A stretch of 64,000 nucleotides of DNA from Streptomyces xylophagus (lineage in GTDB: Bacteria > Actinomycetota > Actinomycetes > Streptomycetales > Streptomycetaceae). The stretch spans positions 68,781 to 132,780 of the forward strand of contig NZ_JNWO01000027.1 of the NCBI RefSeq assembly GCF_000716435.1, written 5' to 3'. The notes beneath the pieces are model-generated. The model saw only the letters and a program-made list of their open reading frames with translations. It had not been told where the DNA came from and made no database searches. The translations under genes were made by a program, and so were the position numbers. Positions 6,777-14,573 of this stretch are shown piece by piece; position 1 is the first letter of the stretch, and each line of letters begins with the position of its first letter.

Positions 6777-9122
6777 GTGCCAGTTGAGGAAGGATCCCCC
6801 GCCCTGCCCTCCGCCCCCCGGGCGCCGCGCCGACACCGCATCCGCCGCCGCGCCGATATGCCGATACTTGGCGGGGTGCGCCCGCCGGTCGCCGCACTCG
6901 TCGTACTTTTGCTGGTGGTCGCCGCCCTGACCGTGATCAGCCTCGACGGCATCCACGCCGGACGGGTCCCGCAGGCCGTGTCCGACGGGGAGCAGCAGAT
7001 CGCCGCGGACACCGCACTGTCGCTGCGCACCACGATCGACGCCGAGGCGCGCACGGTACGCCGTACGGCCAACGCCTACCCGGCGACAGGCGCATCGACC
7101 CCCGCGAACGCGCTCAAAGGACTGACTTCCGCCAGGAAGGCGATCCTCGGCAGTGCGCTGCTCGACCCGCACACCGGCAAACTGCTGGCGGCCGGCGGGC
7201 GGACCGTGCAGCTGGCCGGCGTGAACGTCGTCAGGACGGCGTCCGGGCACGGGGCGATCCCGGCCCGGCTGGTGACGTCGAGCGGCACGCGGCAACTGCT
7301 GTACTTCGCCAGGGTCACGCTGCCCGCGCAACAGGACGACGCCAACCAGGACCAGAACCAGGTCTCGACCCAACGGCAGTGGCTGCTGGTGGTCTCCGAG
7401 GCGCTCCCCACCCCCACGGTGTACGGCGACGGACGCACCGCCCGAGTGCTGGACGCGAGCGGCACCGCGCTCGCCACCACGACCCACGGCACGGCGTCGC
7501 CGGCCGCAGCCGACAGCGGTCTGCCCTCGGCGGCGACCCGCGCGGCGAAGGGGTCGGGGAGTGACAGCGACGCCTCGGGAAGCCTGCTGGGCGCCGCCAC
7601 GGACAGCCGGCGCACGGTGGCCGGCTGGGCCCAGGTCGCTTCGACGACCGGTCCGGGCGACACCGACGACCTCGGTCTGGTGGTGCTCACCTTCCGCGCG
7701 GTGCCCCTCACGACCACCGCCGTCGACTACTCGGGCTTCGCGCTCCAGGCCGCGGGGGCGCTGGTCGTGCTCGCGCTGCTGCTCGGGCTCGCGCTGCACT
7801 TCTTCCTGCAGCGGCCGCTGCTGTGGCTCTACCTGTCCGCCGGCCGCCTGGCCCGGGGCGCGACCGAGGACGGGCCGACCGCGTGGGAGGAGCTGTCCCG
7901 GCCGGTGCCGGTGAACGGCATCGGTGAACTGGCCCGGACCGGGCGGGCGTTGGAGTCACTGCGCCGGCAACTGCTCGGCGAGAGCGGCCCGCAGGAGTTC
8001 CCGGTCCGGCGCGGACCGGGCTACCGGGCGCTGGCCTGGGTCGGCGTGCTGGTGGTGGTCTGCTGGACCGTACCGATGATCTTCGTGTTGAACCGGGCGG
8101 ACACAACTACCGCGGTTCCGGCTCCGGTTCTCGCCGTCCAGCAGACGCGCACCGAAATCGCGTCGAACCGGATCCGGCAGTCCCTCGACCAGTTGTATAC
8201 AGACCTGAGCGACGTGACCGCGAGTCTGCCGGGCACGAGCCGGGCCGCCCAGACCAAGGTGCTGCGGAACACCCTCGCCGACCACAAGCAGTTCCGCTCG
8301 CTGTATCTCCTGGACCGCTCGGGCGACATCACGCTGCGCGTGGGCGGCACACCGCTGCGCACCCTCGTCCACGTGCCCGACGGCGGCGGGATCACCACTG
8401 TCAACACCTCGGGCCGGATCCCGGCGATCGCCGCCTACGCCCAGGTGGGGGCTGCCAAGGGCAAGGCCCCGGCGGCCGGTGTGGTCCTGTTCGGCGAGAT
8501 CGACGTGAAGGCCCTCAACTCCATACTGCCCAGGCCGAAGTTGGGCAGCGTCTGGGTGACGGACGGCGACGACAAGGTGCTGGCGGCGAGTGTGGGCTAC
8601 CGCGCCTTCCAGTCACTGCCCGACTCCGGCCTGAGCCGTCTCGCCCGCGCCACCCAGGGCGCCCCGGGGACCGCGGGTACCGCGACCTCGCGGGTACTCC
8701 GTACGTCCTCCGGGCCGTCGGTCGACGCCGCCGCGCCGCTGGCACAGAGCGGCCCGACGGCCCACCTCGGCTGGCACGTGGTGACCGCGGAACCCGCGGC
8801 CGCGCTCCAAATTCCCGCGGTGCAGGCCGAGCAGCGCACCACGCTCGCGGGCATCCTGGGCCTCACCCTGGGCTCGGCCTGCCTGGGCTGGCTGTATGTC
8901 GTGGTGATCCGGCCGCTGCGCTCGGTCGCGGTGCTCGTCGAGCGGCTCGCCGGCGGAGACCGCCGTACCGTGCTGCATCCGGTCAACCACGACGAGGTCG
9001 GCTCGGTCACCCGCAGCCTGGAACTGATCCGCCAGGCCCTGGCGGAACGCGACCGGATGGCCAGATCCGGCCACGCCGCCGGGCCCTCCCCGTCCCTGCG
9101 TCAGACCACCCTCCAGCGGTAG
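6777..9122 (+). CDS. HAMP-domain double-sensor membrane protein of the pgs cluster
   Basis: Up to 781 residues. It has four membrane helices, at about residues 38-58, 320-342, 420-440 and 690-712, so two extracellular domains of roughly 260 and 250 residues are each followed by a helix and a HAMP-like segment (R-P-L-L-W-L-Y and R-P-L-R-S-V-A-V-L-V-E-R-L-A-G-G-D). No kinase, cyclase or methyl-accepting domain follows, and the protein ends soon after the second HAMP. The GTG at 6777 lacks a ribosome site; an ATG at 6858 (M-P-I-L-G-G-V) is a credible alternative. It lies 15 bases before pgsB and probably senses or scaffolds the polymer machinery. Confidence 0.8.
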   Translation: MPVEEGSPALPSAPRAPRRHRIRRRADMPILGGVRPPVAALVVLLLVVAALTVISLDGIHAGRVPQAVSDGEQQIAADTALSLRTTIDAEARTVRRTANAYPATGASTPANALKGLTSARKAILGSALLDPHTGKLLAAGGRTVQLAGVNVVRTASGHGAIPARLVTSSGTRQLLYFARVTLPAQQDDANQDQNQVSTQRQWLLVVSEALPTPTVYGDGRTARVLDASGTALATTTHGTASPAAADSGLPSAATRAAKGSGSDSDASGSLLGAATDSRRTVAGWAQVASTTGPGDTDDLGLVVLTFRAVPLTTTAVDYSGFALQAAGALVVLALLLGLALHFFLQRPLLWLYLSAGRLARGATEDGPTAWEELSRPVPVNGIGELARTGRALESLRRQLLGESGPQEFPVRRGPGYRALAWVGVLVVVCWTVPMIFVLNRADTTTAVPAPVLAVQQTRTEIASNRIRQSLDQLYTDLSDVTASLPGTSRAAQTKVLRNTLADHKQFRSLYLLDRSGDITLRVGGTPLRTLVHVPDGGGITTVNTSGRIPAIAAYAQVGAAKGKAPAAGVVLFGEIDVKALNSILPRPKLGSVWVTDGDDKVLAASVGYRAFQSLPDSGLSRLARATQGAPGTAGTATSRVLRTSSGPSVDAAAPLAQSGPTAHLGWHVVTAEPAAALQIPAVQAEQRTTLAGILGLTLGSACLGWLYVVVIRPLRSVAVLVERLAGGDRRTVLHPVNHDEVGSVTRSLELIRQALAERDRMARSGHAAGPSPSLRQTTLQR

Positions 9123-9137
9123 AAGGACGGAATCGGC

Positions 9138-10598
9138 GTGCTCTTCCTCTATGTCATAGTCCTGCTGTGCTGCGGCGGGCTGTGGGTCGCCGGAATCGTC
9201 GAGCAGCGGCGGCACTTCGCCTCGCTGGAGCAGATACCGACGCGGGTGCTGGTCAACGGCATCCGCGGCAAGAGTTCGATCACCCGGCTCTGCGCGGGCG
9301 CGCTGCGCGGCGGCGGCCTGGTCACGGTGGCCAAGACCACCGGCACCGCGGCCCGGTTCATCCATCCGGATGCCACCGAGGAGCCGGTGTACCGCAAGTT
9401 CGGGCTGGCCAACATCGTCGAGCAGATCGGCATCGTGCGGCGGGCGGCGACCTACCGGCCGGACGCGCTGGTGATCGAGTGCATGGCGGTGATGCCCGCG
9501 CTGCAGGAGATCAATCAGGAGAAGCTGATCCGTTCCACGATCGGCGTGCTGTGCAATGTCCGCGAGGACCATCTGGAGGAGATGGGGCCGACGCTGGACG
9601 ATGTCGCCCGCTCGCTCTCCCGCTCGATGCCGGTGGGCGGGGTGTGCGTGACGGCGGAGAAGGACCGGCTGCACATCCTCCAGGAGGAGGCCGACAAGCG
9701 GAACTGCCGTCTGATCGCGGTCGATCCGGAGTCGGTGACCGACTCCGAGCTGCGCGGCTTCAGCTGGTTCACCTTCAAGGAGAACGTGGCGATCGCGCTC
9801 GCCGTCGCCGAACTGCTCGGCGTGGAGCGGCAGACCGCGATGCAGGGCATGTGGGACGCGCCGCCCGACCCGGGCGTGCTGTCGGTGGAACGCTATGTCA
9901 CCCCCGAGGGCAAGCGGCTGCGGTTCGCCAACGTCTTCGCGGCCAACGACCCCGAGTCGACGCTGATGAACGTCCGGCAGCTGGAGGAGCTGGGCGCGAT
10001 CCGACAGCCGGTCAACGTCGTCATCAACTGCCGCCCGGACCGGGTCGAGCGCAATGGACAGATGGGCGCGATCGTGCCCGCCCTCGCCGCCGAGACGGTG
10101 TTCCTGATCGGCCACCCGACCAAGAGCGCCCGCGACGCGATTCCGGCCGGCTTCACCGGGCGGGTGGTGGATCTCGGCGGCGACCGCCGGGACCCCGAGG
10201 AGGTGACCGAGGCGATCCTCGCGGAACTCGGCCCGTCCTCCTCGCTGGTGGCGATCGGCAACATCCACGGCCAGGGCGAGCTGTTCCTGGAATGCCTCGC
10301 CGGGCTGCCGCTGGACGACCCCGAGGAATCGCTCGACGCCGTTCCGCACGGCGACGGCCTGGACCAGGAGACGATGCAGATCGTGCTGGTCCGGCCACAG
10401 GTCGCGATGGGCCGGCCGCCCGAGCCGGAGCCGTACAGCTGGGTGGCACCGCTGGAGACAACCCAGAGCATCCACATCCCGGAGCAGCGCGAACTCGCCC
10501 GCCGCTTCGCCGCCCGCCACGGGCGGCCCGACGGCCAGCACGCCGAAGGCGACCCGCAGAACTCCTACGATCCGTCCCAGCTCACGAGGAACCCGTGA
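9138..10598 (+). CDS. pgsB: Poly-gamma-glutamate synthase PgsB (CapB)
   Basis: A 486-residue ATP-dependent amide ligase of the CapB/PgsB family, related to Mur ligases. An N-terminal membrane helix (residues 3-20) precedes the nucleotide-binding loop N-G-I-R-G-K-S-S-I-T-R (40-50). Conserved stretches E-C-M-A-V-M-P, N-V-R-E-D-H and N-C-R-P-D-R-V-E-R-N follow. The family, with PgsC, polymerises glutamate through the gamma carboxyl at the inner membrane face. The tail after about residue 395 is longer than usual and hydrophilic. The stop codon overlaps the pgsC start by three bases, so the two are translationally coupled. Confidence 0.93.
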   Translation: MLFLYVIVLLCCGGLWVAGIVEQRRHFASLEQIPTRVLVNGIRGKSSITRLCAGALRGGGLVTVAKTTGTAARFIHPDATEEPVYRKFGLANIVEQIGIVRRAATYRPDALVIECMAVMPALQEINQEKLIRSTIGVLCNVREDHLEEMGPTLDDVARSLSRSMPVGGVCVTAEKDRLHILQEEADKRNCRLIAVDPESVTDSELRGFSWFTFKENVAIALAVAELLGVERQTAMQGMWDAPPDPGVLSVERYVTPEGKRLRFANVFAANDPESTLMNVRQLEELGAIRQPVNVVINCRPDRVERNGQMGAIVPALAAETVFLIGHPTKSARDAIPAGFTGRVVDLGGDRRDPEEVTEAILAELGPSSSLVAIGNIHGQGELFLECLAGLPLDDPEESLDAVPHGDGLDQETMQIVLVRPQVAMGRPPEPEPYSWVAPLETTQSIHIPEQRELARRFAARHGRPDGQHAEGDPQNSYDPSQLTRNP

Positions 10599-11077
10599 TC
10601 CCCGCCGACCTCACCGCACAGACCGCCGCACTCGGGATCGCCCTCGGGCTGGTCTTCTCGCTCGTCTGCTATCTGACCACCAACCTCTCCCCGGGCGGAA
10701 TGATCACCCCGGGCTGGATCGCCCTCACGCTCGTCACCGACGTGCAGTTGGCCGGGCTGATGGTCTGTGTGGCGACCCTCACGTACTTCACGACGAAACT
10801 GCTCCAGCGCACGGTGATTCTCTACGGCAAACGGCTGTTCGCCGCCGTGGTGCTGACCGCGGTGCTGATACAGACCACCGTGATGCTCGCCCTGAATCAC
10901 GAGTTCCCGCTGCTGTACACCTCACAGACCCTTGGCTTCATCGTCCCCGGTCTGGTCTCCTACCAGATGGTCCGTCAGCCGATGGCTGCCACGCTCATCT
11001 CGACCACGGCGGTGACGCTGGCCACGTACGTGGTACTGGTCTCCGGTCTCCTGATCGGCGTCCTGCCCACCGGCTGA
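10595..11077 (+). CDS. pgsC: Poly-gamma-glutamate synthase membrane subunit PgsC (CapC)
   Basis: A 160-residue integral membrane protein of about four to five helices, starting V-I-P-A-D-L-T at a GTG that overlaps the pgsB stop (GTGA). Family features include the N-L-S-P-G-G-M-I-T-P-G-W loop near residues 30-41 and the G-F-I-V-P-G-L motif near 113-119. PgsC is the obligate partner of PgsB in the synthase complex. Reading the same frame further upstream gives a long antiphase frame inside pgsB that is not real. Confidence 0.92.
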   Translation: MIPADLTAQTAALGIALGLVFSLVCYLTTNLSPGGMITPGWIALTLVTDVQLAGLMVCVATLTYFTTKLLQRTVILYGKRLFAAVVLTAVLIQTTVMLALNHEFPLLYTSQTLGFIVPGLVSYQMVRQPMAATLISTTAVTLATYVVLVSGLLIGVLPTG

Positions 11078-11121
11078 CCCGCCCACCGCGCTCTCACCCC
11101 GTACTTCCAGGAGGATCGGCC

Positions 11122-12195
11122 ATGCACTCCCACTCCGCCGGCAGAAGCAGCCGCCCGACCCGCCGCGCCCTGCTCGGGACGATCGCGGGCGTGGCGGCCG
11201 TCGGGGCGACGGGCGGGTACGCCTGGAACCGGCTCGGCCACGACAGCGGCGACGACGGCGGCACGACCGCCGACGGCGCGGGCACCGGCTCGAACACCGG
11301 GAAGCAGACCTTCGAGCGGCTGTCCTCCCCCGACCGCACCGTGGTCCGCGGCTCCGACGGCGGCACGCTCGCCACGTTCACCGACGGAGCCCGTACGGCC
11401 GTACTCACCGGGCCCACCCGCACCTTCAGCGAGCGGCGGACCACCGAGTCCAAGGTGACCACGGACGCCTGGGTGCGGGTGCTGCCGCACACATGGCAGC
11501 AGGGCATGGAGAAGTCCGCCTGGTTCAAGAGCTGGTTCGGCAAGACGCTCGGCGACACCAGCGCGGACGTCTTCGCGGTGGCGTTCCAGTACAGCAGCGC
11601 CGGGGCGCCCGCCAAGCACAACGCCGACGACGTGCGCTACGCGGGCACCGCGCACTTCGGCCCGCGCAATTCCAAGGTCGCCAACCCGCTGGACTTCGCC
11701 TACTACGACGAACAGTCCGACTTCTACGACTATCTGGGCGTTCCCTGGGACTTCGACGGCACGCGCGTGCAGCCGGAGCAGGCCCGCTACGGCTGCGTCG
11801 ACTGCTCCGGCTTCCAGCGTCTGGTGTGGGGCTACCGCATGGGCTTCCCCATGCACAACACCAACACCAAGGGCACCGGTCTGCCGCGCCGCGCCTACGC
11901 CATCGCCGCCTACGGTCCCGGCCAAGTGGTGATCCCCCACACCGGCACGAAGCAGGCCACCGACCTGAGCATCCTGCAACCCGGCGACCTGGTCTTCTTC
12001 GCCATCATCAAGGACCGGCCGGACTTCATCGACCACGTGGGCATCTACATGGGCCTCGACGACCAGGGTCGCCACCGCTTCTACTCCAGCCGCTCCGCCG
12101 CCAACGGCCCGACCATGGGCGACCTTTCGGGCCACGCGCTGCTGGACGGCACCGACTTCTACGCCCGCGGCTTCCGGTCGGCCCGCCGCCTGTGA
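11122..12195 (+). CDS. Secreted NlpC/P60 (C40) peptidase of the pgs cluster
   Basis: A 357-residue exported cysteine peptidase. The N-terminus T-R-R-A-L-L-G followed by an Ala/Gly-rich core looks like a Tat signal peptide. After a low-complexity Gly/Thr linker and a middle domain (about 65-200), the C-terminal NlpC/P60 domain carries C-V-D-C-S-G-F (catalytic Cys228) and D-H-V-G-I-Y-M-G (His305). NlpC/P60 enzymes cut gamma-D-glutamyl bonds, so a role in cutting, releasing or anchoring the poly-gamma-glutamate made by PgsBC is a natural inference. The ATG at 11122 has a CAGGAGG site, 44 bases after pgsC. Confidence 0.9.
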   Translation: MHSHSAGRSSRPTRRALLGTIAGVAAVGATGGYAWNRLGHDSGDDGGTTADGAGTGSNTGKQTFERLSSPDRTVVRGSDGGTLATFTDGARTAVLTGPTRTFSERRTTESKVTTDAWVRVLPHTWQQGMEKSAWFKSWFGKTLGDTSADVFAVAFQYSSAGAPAKHNADDVRYAGTAHFGPRNSKVANPLDFAYYDEQSDFYDYLGVPWDFDGTRVQPEQARYGCVDCSGFQRLVWGYRMGFPMHNTNTKGTGLPRRAYAIAAYGPGQVVIPHTGTKQATDLSILQPGDLVFFAIIKDRPDFIDHVGIYMGLDDQGRHRFYSSRSAANGPTMGDLSGHALLDGTDFYARGFRSARRL

Positions 12196-12251
12196 TCCCG
12201 CCACCAGTGCACCGCAGCTCCACCTGACCTGCTGATCCGAGGACCACTGCC

Positions 12252-14342
12252 ATGACCGCCATCTCCGCCGCCCGGCCCACCGGAGCGCACCGAGGCCGCC
12301 GGGCGGCGAACCGCCGATCCGGCCTGCCGGAAGACGCCCCACGCTGGGAGCGCCCGGCGCTCGCCGCGGTGCTGGCCGTCGCCACGGTGCTGTACTCCTG
12401 GGGCATGGGGAACGCCGCGCTCCACCCCTTCTACGGTGCGGCGATACGTTCGATGGCCGGCGGCTGGCGTGCCTTCTTCTTCGGCGGGCTCGACACCAGC
12501 GGTTCGATCAGCATCGACAAGCTCCCCGGCGCCTTCTGGCCCGACGCCGTCTCCGTCTGGATCTTCGGCCCGCACACCTGGGCGGCCGCTCTTCCCCAGG
12601 TCGTCGAGGGCGTGCTGACGGTATGGCTGCTGCACCGGATCGTACGGGCCTGGGCCGGGCCGTTCGCCGCGCTGATCGCCGCGCTGACCCTCACCCTCAC
12701 CCCGGTCACCGTGGTCCTCAACCGGGCCACCATCCCGGACACCGCGCTCACCCTGCTCCTGGTGGCGGCCGCCGGAGCGCTGCAGAAGGCGGTGCGCACC
12801 GAGCGGCTGCTGCCCCTGATCACCTGCGGGATCTGGGTCGGGCTCGCCTTCCAGGCGAAGATGCTGCAGGCGTGGCTGGTGCTGCCGGTCTTCGCCGTCG
12901 TGTACCAAATCGCCGCGCCCGGCACGCCGTTGAAGCGGGCGCTGCGCTTTCTGCTGGGCGGTGCGGTCGCGCTGGCGGTCTCCTGCTTCTGGGTGCTGAT
13001 CGCCTGGGCGACACCGGTCGCCGACCGCCCGTACCTCGACGGGACGTCCGACAACAATCCGTTCGCCCTGGTCTTCGGCTACAACGGCCTGAGCCGCTTC
13101 AGCAGCGATTCCACCGCGTTCGGCGCCGTCGCCGGCACCGCCAACAGCCGCACCACCGGCAACACCGGCTGGAACATGCTGATCAACGACACGGTCGGCC
13201 CGCAGGTCGCCTGGTTCCTGCCGCTCGCCGTACTCGCCGCGGTCCTGGGCGTCGTCTGGCGCACCCGGCAACCGCGAACGGACATGCTGCGCGCGGGATT
13301 TCTGCTGTGGGGCGGCTGGCTGGCCGTGCACGCCCTGGTGTTCAGCGCCTCGAACGGCAACCACGCCTACTACATGGCCGTCATCGCCCCGGCGCTCGCC
13401 GCGCTGACCGGCGGCGGACTCGCGCTCTTCCGATCGGAGTACGAGTCGGCGCACAGCCCGGAACACGAGCGGGAACACGAGCGGGAACACGAGCCGGAGC
13501 ACAAGCCGGACCCGGAACCGGAGCCGGAACACGAGCCGGAGCCCTGGTCGCCGTACGTGTCGGCGCACCCGTCGGAGCCCTGGTCGGCGAACGAAGCGAA
13601 GCACGAATCGGAGAACACGTCGGAGGACAAGTCGGGCGACCGACGGCACAGGGCGCTGCCGGCGGCGATCGTGCTGACGGTGGTGTGGGCGCTGGTGCTC
13701 GACTGGCCGACCCGGTTCGTCGACTGGCTGCTGCCGATCGCCGTGATGCTCGCACTGTGCGGAGTGGTGGGCCTGTGGAGCCGCGGGCCGCGCACCTCCC
13801 CGAGGAAGGTCCAGGGCGCCCTCGCCGCCGGGATCGCGGCCACCCTGGTCGTACCGGCAGGCTGGGCCGTCTCCAGCCTCGACCCGCTCTACGCGGGCGC
13901 CTCCACCGCGCCGATCGCAGGTCCGGTCGGCAACGCGTACTACAACAGCCTCCGTGAACACCACTCTCCGCGGCGGATAGGGCTCGACCGGCCCAGCGCC
14001 CGCGACACCGCACTGCTCGACTACCTCACCACGCACCGCCACGGCGAGAAGTACCTGCTCGCCACGCAGACCGCCTACGGCGCCGAGCCTCTGCTGCGCG
14101 CGAAGTCCGAACCCGTCCTCGTCATGGGCGGCTTCACCGGCAACACCCCCTTCCCCACCACACCGCAGCTCGCCGGCCTAGTCACCAACCACCAGCTGCG
14201 CTACGCCCTGCTCACCACCCAGCGCCCCACCACCGCCACGACCACCTGGGTGAAGTCCAACTGCACGCGCATCCCGCCGGCCTCCTACGGCCGCCGCACC
14301 GGCGGGAGCTTCACGCTCTACGACTGCAGGCCTCAAGGGTGA
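12252..14342 (+). CDS. GT39/ArnT-like membrane glycosyltransferase with charged loop insert
   Basis: A 696-residue polytopic protein of the dolichyl-phosphate-mannose/ArnT-like GT-C family. The first outer loop has the family motif L-D-T-S-G-S-I-S-I-D-K-L-P-G (near residues 79-92), followed by about ten further helices and an extracellular C-terminal domain. Residues about 401-460 form an odd low-complexity insert of E-H-E-R/E-H-E-P units and D-P-E-P-E-P between membrane helices. Such enzymes move sugars from polyprenyl phosphates to external acceptors. As last gene of the pgs run it may glycosylate the polymer or its anchor; no acceptor can be named. Confidence 0.85.
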   Translation: MTAISAARPTGAHRGRRAANRRSGLPEDAPRWERPALAAVLAVATVLYSWGMGNAALHPFYGAAIRSMAGGWRAFFFGGLDTSGSISIDKLPGAFWPDAVSVWIFGPHTWAAALPQVVEGVLTVWLLHRIVRAWAGPFAALIAALTLTLTPVTVVLNRATIPDTALTLLLVAAAGALQKAVRTERLLPLITCGIWVGLAFQAKMLQAWLVLPVFAVVYQIAAPGTPLKRALRFLLGGAVALAVSCFWVLIAWATPVADRPYLDGTSDNNPFALVFGYNGLSRFSSDSTAFGAVAGTANSRTTGNTGWNMLINDTVGPQVAWFLPLAVLAAVLGVVWRTRQPRTDMLRAGFLLWGGWLAVHALVFSASNGNHAYYMAVIAPALAALTGGGLALFRSEYESAHSPEHEREHEREHEPEHKPDPEPEPEHEPEPWSPYVSAHPSEPWSANEAKHESENTSEDKSGDRRHRALPAAIVLTVVWALVLDWPTRFVDWLLPIAVMLALCGVVGLWSRGPRTSPRKVQGALAAGIAATLVVPAGWAVSSLDPLYAGASTAPIAGPVGNAYYNSLREHHSPRRIGLDRPSARDTALLDYLTTHRHGEKYLLATQTAYGAEPLLRAKSEPVLVMGGFTGNTPFPTTPQLAGLVTNHQLRYALLTTQRPTTATTTWVKSNCTRIPPASYGRRTGGSFTLYDCRPQG

Positions 14343-14350
14343 GCAACGAG

Positions 14351-14385
14351 GACGGCCCGGGAAGACGAGATCTTCCCGGGCCGTC
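14351..14385. terminator. Bidirectional terminator between pgs run and RHS module
   Basis: A perfect 15-base stem (14351-14365 with 14371-14385) and a five-base loop CGAGA sit between the convergent glycosyltransferase gene and the small RHS-linked membrane protein gene. It can end transcription from both sides. Confidence 0.85.
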
Positions 14386-14389
14386 CCGG

Positions 14390-14566
14390 TCAACTACGCA
14401 GGTGACGGATCAGCTCCGCCACGCCGCCCGCCACCGCGCCGCCGCACAGGCACACGAGGAGCGACCGCGTCGACGGCAGTCCCCTGTGGGTGATGAAGCC
14501 CTCGACCAGAGCGCCACAGACACCGGCCAGTACGAAGAGCAGGATGCGTCCAGCACTGGATGTCAT
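14390..14566 (-). CDS. Small two-helix membrane protein, candidate RHS immunity protein
   Basis: A 58-residue protein with two membrane helices: ILLFVLAGVCGALVEGF (about 8-24) and, after a T-H-R-G-L-P-S-T-R turn, SLLVCLCGGAVAGGVAEL (about 35-52). It ends in a basic tail, R-H-L-R-S. Its ATG lies 7 bases after the RHS stop codon, and the likely ribosome site (TGGTGA) overlaps that stop, so translation is coupled. In polymorphic toxin loci the gene directly 3' of the RHS gene encodes the immunity protein. A membrane protein is what would be expected if the RHS tip acts on membranes. No similar family is recognised; the immunity role is inference. Confidence 0.6.
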   Translation of the reverse strand: MTSSAGRILLFVLAGVCGALVEGFITHRGLPSTRSLLVCLCGGAVAGGVAELIRHLRS

Positions 14567-14573
14567 CGTCACG

